Below are positions 32,398-36,656 of a DNA stretch of 36,656 nt, piece by piece. Origin of the DNA: Eubacterium sp. (GTDB lineage: Bacteria; Bacillota; Clostridia; Lachnospirales; Lachnospiraceae); the NCBI GenBank assembly GCA_024681515.1, contig JAILAR010000069.1:1-36656 (forward strand), in the 5' to 3' direction. The translations under genes were made by a program, and so were the position numbers. The notes beneath the pieces are model-generated. The model saw only the letters and a list, made by a program, of their open reading frames with translations, had not been told where the DNA came from and did not search any database. Within the stretch, counting starts at the first letter, position 1. Every line of letters begins with the position of its first letter.

Positions 32398-34236
32398 TCA
32401 TTCATAATAGAACACCTTCCCCCTTGGCCGAAACGGCAGCGCATGTCCCTTCGGGATAAGAAATGCATGCTCGCGTTTCACGGTAAGGTCAGATTCGATC
32501 CAGCCGTCCGTAATGATCAGGATCGGCCCATCCTTCGGAAAATCCTTCGCTGCCTCCAGCAGGTCCACTCCCGGCTGCAGCACGGTTCCGCCACGTCCCT
32601 GCACCTCCACACGTCCTGCCACCTCTTCCGGAGAAAGATACCCCACATCATAGGCATCCGCGTCGCAGAAGACCACCCGCATCTTCGGTACATCCTTTGC
32701 ATCCGCATAGCTGGCGATCGCTCCCAACGCGATTCCGATATCCCGGACAGACATGGAACCGGAGGTATCAATCACCACTCCAAAGGTCCGGCCCTCCGTC
32801 AGACTCTCATCCAGAATATAACGCGGCCGCGGAATATCCGGTGTAGACGCCTGGCGACGGCTGGGACGTGCGTAGGTTCTGTGCTTCTCCAGCGGCGCAA
32901 ACCAGTCATCAAACCATTTGGCGAGCTCCACATCCCAAGGAATCGGCGGCATGGCCAGCGCCCGGATTTCTTCCATCAGGCCGGCCGGAACCAGTCCGCG
33001 TCCCGAAGAGACCTGATACTCCAAACCCTGCATAAGCGCATTTTTACAGTACTCTTCCATCGAAACAGCGCCCCCGGATAAGACCTGCCCCGGTTGGCCG
33101 CTGCCCAGGATGTCTCCCTTCCCGTATCCGCGAAATGTCATCAGCTTCTTCGCCGTACGGATCGTTCGGGCCAGCTCATCATAGATTTCCTCCGCAGACA
33201 GGCCCGCCAATGTCTCATCAAAAAGCAGACCCTGCTGCGGCATCAGTCCGATGTGCATCTCCCTAAGCCATGCGTTGATCACGTAGTCACAGGCTGCGTT
33301 CCAAAGTTCATGATCCCGTCCGTTCCTGCGTCCCGCATGATCCAGCCCCGCATGAAGATACTCATGCGCCAGAACAAATTTTAATTCCTCAAAGGAAAGA
33401 TTTGCCGCCGGATTCACGTAGATCTCACCCACAGATACATCCACCGCCGCCACAGCGATCTCCTGTCTCTGACAGATCACCGGATCTTCGATGATCTTAA
33501 AATGCGCCGCCAGTCCTCCCAGCAACGGATAGCTGTTGATGAACCAGGATGCAGCCCTGTGTGCCGGTGTATCCGGATTCTCCGAAGCCGTACTGCTCGC
33601 CTCGCGCAGCACGCTTCGCACGGAGCTCTGCACCGCCGCGGCAAACTCTGCCTCATAGCCGGACAACGTCCGAAGCCTCCAAGGCGTCTTTGTTGTCCAG
33701 ATCTCCTCCAGATTCCGGATATCACAGTTTCCCTTTCCGAAAGTCCCCAGGATCGCATATTTCTCCGTCTCCCCGTCATGGGAGATCAGATACTCGTAGA
33801 TGGCCTTCTCATCCTTCATGCTTCCGGGAAACTCGTGGAGCACCTCTGCCGATGCCGGTTCTCCCGGAAAACGGATATCCCGAAGAAACCTCGTCACATA
33901 GATATCACAGGCCACGTTCCATGTCCGAACCTCCACTCCCTGCGACACCTTCGCCGGATTCACATGCCCCAGTCCAAGATGCAGCAGCAGATGCGCAAAA
34001 ACATACGCCCAGGCCTCTGGGGTCTGGTTTCGGTTTTTACAGACCGTAATCCCTCCAAACGGCGTGACACAGGCTGACCCCTCCACGCCCTTCGGAAGCT
34101 CCACCATGGTCCATGGATACAGTGACTTAAACAGCACCCCAAAAAGAGGGTGGCTCCGGATCAGAGCATAGCCCTCCTGGATATGCTGCTCCGCAACGGA
34201 CAGCTTCGGACCGGTTTTCTTCTTTTCTTTTCCCAT
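32398..34236 (-). CDS. Metallopeptidase-like/VWA protein (DUF2201 type) with duplicated N-terminal domain
   Basis: This 612-residue protein has two similar N-terminal domains and a C-terminal VWA domain. Domain 1 has FAHLLLHLGLGH (about 80-91) with WNVACDIYVTRFL (106-118). Domain 2 has LAHEYLHAGLDH (289-300) with WNAACDYVINAWL (312-324). Only the second has HExxH (291-295) with a third ligand, so only it can be a zinc peptidase; in the first, Glu is Leu. The VWA part shows DTSGSMS (490-496), RGGTVL (548-553) and TDG (576-578). Such proteins pair with MoxR-like ATPases, as here, where the ATPase gene ends 37 bases upstream. A link to the TerD stress network is known for this pair. Confidence 0.85.
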   Translation of the reverse strand: MGKEKKKTGPKLSVAEQHIQEGYALIRSHPLFGVLFKSLYPWTMVELPKGVEGSACVTPFGGITVCKNRNQTPEAWAYVFAHLLLHLGLGHVNPAKVSQGVEVRTWNVACDIYVTRFLRDIRFPGEPASAEVLHEFPGSMKDEKAIYEYLISHDGETEKYAILGTFGKGNCDIRNLEEIWTTKTPWRLRTLSGYEAEFAAAVQSSVRSVLREASSTASENPDTPAHRAASWFINSYPLLGGLAAHFKIIEDPVICQRQEIAVAAVDVSVGEIYVNPAANLSFEELKFVLAHEYLHAGLDHAGRRNGRDHELWNAACDYVINAWLREMHIGLMPQQGLLFDETLAGLSAEEIYDELARTIRTAKKLMTFRGYGKGDILGSGQPGQVLSGGAVSMEEYCKNALMQGLEYQVSSGRGLVPAGLMEEIRALAMPPIPWDVELAKWFDDWFAPLEKHRTYARPSRRQASTPDIPRPRYILDESLTEGRTFGVVIDTSGSMSVRDIGIALGAIASYADAKDVPKMRVVFCDADAYDVGYLSPEEVAGRVEVQGRGGTVLQPGVDLLEAAKDFPKDGPILIITDGWIESDLTVKREHAFLIPKGHALPFRPRGKVFYYE

Positions 34237-34273
34237 AGTAAATACTCAAAAGTAAAGGATGCGTGATTCGTTT

Positions 34274-35332
34274 TTATTTCCGGATCAGGCGCGGCAGATC
34301 GCGCACGATTTCCAGCAGAAACCAGTCCGGCAGGGTCTTCCCTCCATCGTCAGACACCACCAGCTGTGCCAGTTCAAAATTGATTGCCGCCAATTCCTTC
34401 ATCAGTGCCTTCGCGCGGTGAGTCAGCTGCTGCTGATCCGCATTCATGCTCTCCTTTTCCTTCGGGAGGTCCAACAGGAGCCGATCCCGGAAGGACTGTG
34501 CCAGGAAATACAGCACATCCCGATCTTCCGGTGCCGACGGCCAATGTGCCTCGCCCTTGATGATATCCGACAGCAGGTTCTTATTTCCCAGCTGCTTTGT
34601 AAACGCCAGGAACATCCCCGCATGATTCGGAGATACACAGCCGTAAGCCAGACGTTTCAGCGTTTCAGAGGTCGGCGAGATTCCGGCCTTATCATACTCA
34701 CGGATCAGATCACTCAACATATGCCAGGAGCGCGGCGTGGAAAACGGTTCTTCCGTCTTCGGCGGTGCAGCAAACAGATGCTCCGGACGAATACTGATAT
34801 ATTCCGTGATCCAGGGATGAATGCCCTCCGTATACGCCCAGTCCAGCCACTGCTTCGTATTTACGCGCAGCTCCACATGGAACATACGGTTCACCAGTGC
34901 CGAGGACATGGTCTTTACGATGGCGCTGTCCTGCGTTCGGTTTCCGGCTCCGACCACTACACTGCCTTCCGGCAAATGATATTCCCCGATCCGCCGCTCA
35001 TAGATCAGACTGTAGAACGCCTTCTGCACCTCCTGGGAGCAGGCGTTCAGCTCATCCAGAAACAGCACATAGGGTGACTTGCGCGCAATCATTTTCGGAG
35101 GAAGAAACTCCGACACCTCATCCCGGATCCGTGGGATGCCGATGATATCCTCCGGTGCCAACTGACTGCCCAGAAGCGACACGCACTCCATGCCGCAGTC
35201 CGCAGCGAATTTCTCCACCAGCGCCGACTTTCCGATCCCCGGTGCCCCCCAGATAAAGACCGGCCGCACCGGCGCAACATTCAACAAAATATCCGATAAC
35301 TCCTCCTGAGTTACCTGTACAGGTAAATTCAT
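34274..35332 (-). CDS. MoxR-like AAA+ ATPase, third system
   Basis: This 352-residue AAA+ protein has Walker A in WGAPGIGKSALV (about 28-39), Walker B in VLFLDELNAC, sensor 1 in GAGNRTQDSA, and an arginine in LVNRMFHVEL. It belongs to the group that accompanies DUF2201 metallopeptidase-VWA proteins and is distant from the other two MoxR proteins here. The ATG at 35330-35332 has TGGAG eight bases upstream. The longer open frame reads through leader cassette copy 7 and is not credible protein. It probably remodels or activates the metallopeptidase encoded next. Confidence 0.87.
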   Translation of the reverse strand: MNLPVQVTQEELSDILLNVAPVRPVFIWGAPGIGKSALVEKFAADCGMECVSLLGSQLAPEDIIGIPRIRDEVSEFLPPKMIARKSPYVLFLDELNACSQEVQKAFYSLIYERRIGEYHLPEGSVVVGAGNRTQDSAIVKTMSSALVNRMFHVELRVNTKQWLDWAYTEGIHPWITEYISIRPEHLFAAPPKTEEPFSTPRSWHMLSDLIREYDKAGISPTSETLKRLAYGCVSPNHAGMFLAFTKQLGNKNLLSDIIKGEAHWPSAPEDRDVLYFLAQSFRDRLLLDLPKEKESMNADQQQLTHRAKALMKELAAINFELAQLVVSDDGGKTLPDWFLLEIVRDLPRLIRK

Positions 35333-35344
35333 AGATAGTTCTCC

Positions 35345-35377
35345 ATTCCATACTTCGCGCGCACGCGCGCTACGTAA
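35345..35377 (-). repeat. Leader cassette copy 7
   Basis: Minus strand: GTTACGTAGCGCGCGTGCGC, GCGAAGTATGGAATGGAG. The stem is the strongest of all, and the tail supplies the ribosome binding site of the third ATPase gene. Confidence 0.78.
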
Positions 35378-35412
35378 CGAATCATATCGCGCGTGTATAT
35401 CGTTTTTTTGCT

Positions 35413-35472
35413 TCACACTCCGATTTCAGTCCGCGCTTCATGTTTTTCGTCTTTATATATAATTACCTTCAT
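35413..35472 (-). CDS. Possible 19-residue leader peptide
   Basis: The ATG at 35470-35472 has GGAGG four bases upstream and opens a 19-codon frame, MKVIIYKDEKHEARTEIGV, ended by TGA. It lies in the long leader of the third ATPase gene. It could be a leader peptide or a remnant of a longer gene. The rest of the 35333-35677 gap has cassette copy 7, a terminator at 35583-35612, and a TATAAT (35563-35568, minus) without a good -35. Confidence 0.3.
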   Translation of the reverse strand: MKVIIYKDEKHEARTEIGV

Positions 35473-35567
35473 GCTTCCTCCGCTGATTTGTTCCGATTTT
35501 ACCACACATCTGCCTCTCGGTCATTTCTCTCAATATCGTAACACACCGCAGTCCTCCGGTCATTATA

Positions 35568-35612
35568 CCGTAAATATAAAATGTGCCGGGCAAGACACTT
35601 CCTCCCCGGCAC
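35568..35612 (-). terminator. Terminator after the phosphoesterase pair
   Basis: GTGCCGGG (35583-35590) and CCCGGCAC (35605-35612) form an 8-bp stem. On the minus strand ATTTTATATTT follows. It ends transcription from the phosphoesterase genes. Confidence 0.75.
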
Positions 35613-35677
35613 AGGTTCACTCACAGTGTAAGTTCCATATATGAGATTTACACATCCGCGATTCTCATTTTCAAGCT

Positions 35678-36415
35678 TTACACTTCTGTGTTCTCCGCCT
35701 CTGCGTTCTCCGGTGCCGCATTCTCCGCTTCGACACTCTCATCCTCTGAACCCTTCACTTCGGCACTCTCATCCTCGGCACTCTTCGCTTCTTCGGTTCC
35801 AGCATCAGCCTCCCGCCTCTGACGGTCCATATCCAGCAGTTCCCAGATCGAGCGCGGCTCATAATCCATGTACGGCATCATGCATCCGACGTTAAACGCC
35901 TTCAGCTCGCTCTTCCCTGTCCGGCGGCCGCTGTAATCCGTTGCATTCATTTCTGCGAGACAACGCTGGAAATAAACCTCTTCCTCGGAGTTGTGCACAT
36001 GTCCGTAGAGCAAAATGGTTCCTCGATGCTGGTGCTTCCACATCAGGATCGGGTAATGGCAGAGAACCAGCTTTACATTCTGCCCACGGAATCCGTCGCT
36101 CACTTCCTTGTAATCACAGATTTCTTCAAAGAGCTGTCTGTACATGGGATCCCTGAGGTCATCATGATTCCCCTTGACCAGGACCTTATGTCCCTTCAGA
36201 CTCCCTACATACTCGATGCATGTCTCCGCTGACGCATGCATGGCCACATCACCGACAATGTATACCGTGTCGGCCCGTGTCACCTTCTTATTCCACTTCT
36301 CCCGGATCTTCTCACCCATCTCCGAAACATTCGCAAACGGCCGATTGTCATAGTTCCGTCCGGCCATGGTCACATTTCTGTGAAACAGATGAAGATCACT
36401 GATGTAGTAATTCAA
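35678..36415 (-). CDS. Calcineurin-like metallophosphoesterase with acidic Ala/Glu tail
   Basis: This 245-residue protein has the phosphoesterase motifs DLHL, GDVAM, GNHDD, CHYP and GHVH (about residues 7-135). It is a small cytoplasmic phosphoesterase of the YfcE-like or phage-type group, substrate unknown. The last 50 residues are a degenerate repeat of Glu, Ala, Ser and Asn (AEDESAEV, SEDESVEAEN, PENAEAENTEV), likely disordered. The start is TTG at 36413-36415, with GGAGG seven bases before it. The preceding phosphoesterase gene ends 15 bases upstream, so they are cotranscribed. Confidence 0.88.
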   Translation of the reverse strand: MNYYISDLHLFHRNVTMAGRNYDNRPFANVSEMGEKIREKWNKKVTRADTVYIVGDVAMHASAETCIEYVGSLKGHKVLVKGNHDDLRDPMYRQLFEEICDYKEVSDGFRGQNVKLVLCHYPILMWKHQHRGTILLYGHVHNSEEEVYFQRCLAEMNATDYSGRRTGKSELKAFNVGCMMPYMDYEPRSIWELLDMDRQRREADAGTEEAKSAEDESAEVKGSEDESVEAENAAPENAEAENTEV

Positions 36416-36430
36416 ATTTGGACCTCCGAC

Positions 36431-36656
36431 TCAATTCAGATAAAACAGTTTCTCATCATCCAGGCGGATGCAGGCCAGATTTGCTTCCAGGTTCCAGGAA
36501 CGGAACACGCACCCGCAGTCGATATTGATGAAACGCTTGTTCCCACGTTCCTCAAAGAACACCTGCCCGTGGTTATAGAAATCCCGTTCGACAATGGTGG
36601 GCGTGTGGCCGAAAACGATGGTGGCATTCTCCTCCCCATAATCCATGCCCTCTTCC
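36431..36656 (-). CDS. Metallophosphoesterase, C-terminal fragment
   Basis: The gene enters from the right edge; only about 74 codons are visible. The residues TIVFGHTPTIV and RFINIDCGCVF are the C-terminal metal-binding and closing strands of PPP-type calcineurin-like phosphatases. It resembles the 30280-31113 protein more than its immediate neighbour. The N-terminal metal motifs are outside the window, so activity cannot be judged. Confidence 0.8.
   Translation of the reverse strand, partial: EEGMDYGEENATIVFGHTPTIVERDFYNHGQVFFEERGNKRFINIDCGCVFRSWNLEANLACIRLDDEKLFYLN

Noticed and set aside
35344-35416. N-terminal extension of the third ATPase through the leader cassette
   Set aside because: The extra residues are a translation of the cassette; the ATG at 35332 has its own ribosome site and starts at the conserved domain.

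Overview
The window looks like a chromosomal segment of an anaerobic low-G+C-lineage Clostridia bacterium, most likely a Lachnospiraceae-type Firmicute with fairly high GC. The reasons are strong GGAGG-type ribosome binding sites, several TTG/GTG starts, Clostridia-typical families (DUF6062, a small Xre regulator of the ATGxNIxxLR type, GH26 without a signal peptide, RsbU/RsbV regulators) and mostly intrinsic terminators. No phage, insertion sequence or CRISPR array is visible. Most genes lie on the minus strand; DUF6062, pyk, galK and a Uma2-like gene are on plus.

Layout. 1-5.2 kb (minus): truncated tcdA, a short-chain dehydrogenase, and an amino-acid ABC transporter (fused binding-protein/permease plus ATPase) with an NhaC-type antiporter. 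5.4-6.7 kb: a DUF6062 protein convergent with a VanZ-like gene. 6.7-7.36 kb: an ORF-free stretch that on the minus strand has a consensus sigma-70 promoter, about 600 nt rich in hairpins, and an intrinsic terminator. I read it as a large structured noncoding RNA. 7.4-12.8 kb (minus): MoxR ATPase, DUF58, transglutaminase and DUF4230, with a cloverleaf-like element after moxR. 13.2-14.6 kb: pyruvate kinase. 14.8-20.3 kb (minus): a second MoxR operon of Bat type (MoxR, DUF58, small membrane protein, two VWA proteins, TPR protein). 20.7-22.1 kb: galactokinase.

22.2-25.4 kb: a large protein with a C-terminal TerD-like domain, then two tRNA halves in reversed order (3' half before 5' half), a small Xre regulator, and a possible 54-codon gene behind a strong Shine-Dalgarno. 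25.4-29.1 kb (minus): a partner-switching module (reductase-like protein, STAS antagonist, and a sensor-HAMP-PP2C phosphatase fused to an anti-sigma-type ATPase domain). 29.35-30.2 kb: an HTH-Uma2 fusion. 30.3-35.3 kb (minus): a third MoxR-like ATPase with a metallopeptidase-VWA protein, then GH26 and a calcineurin-like phosphatase. 35.7 kb to the end: two more calcineurin-like phosphoesterases, one cut by the window edge.

Themes. Three different MoxR-type AAA+ systems, each with its own VWA, DUF58 or metallopeptidase partners, plus a TerD-domain protein, occur in one 36-kb region, which suggests an envelope or stress-response island. A short hairpin followed by a conserved tail that leads into the Shine-Dalgarno recurs before unrelated minus-strand genes (8.1, 24.27, 27.88, 31.14, 32.3 and 35.36 kb, with a hairpin-less copy at 29.16 kb). 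It looks like a dispersed leader cassette. The strongest candidates for something undescribed are the large RNA, the reversed tRNA halves, this cassette, and an amino-acid binding protein whose two lobes appear in swapped order.
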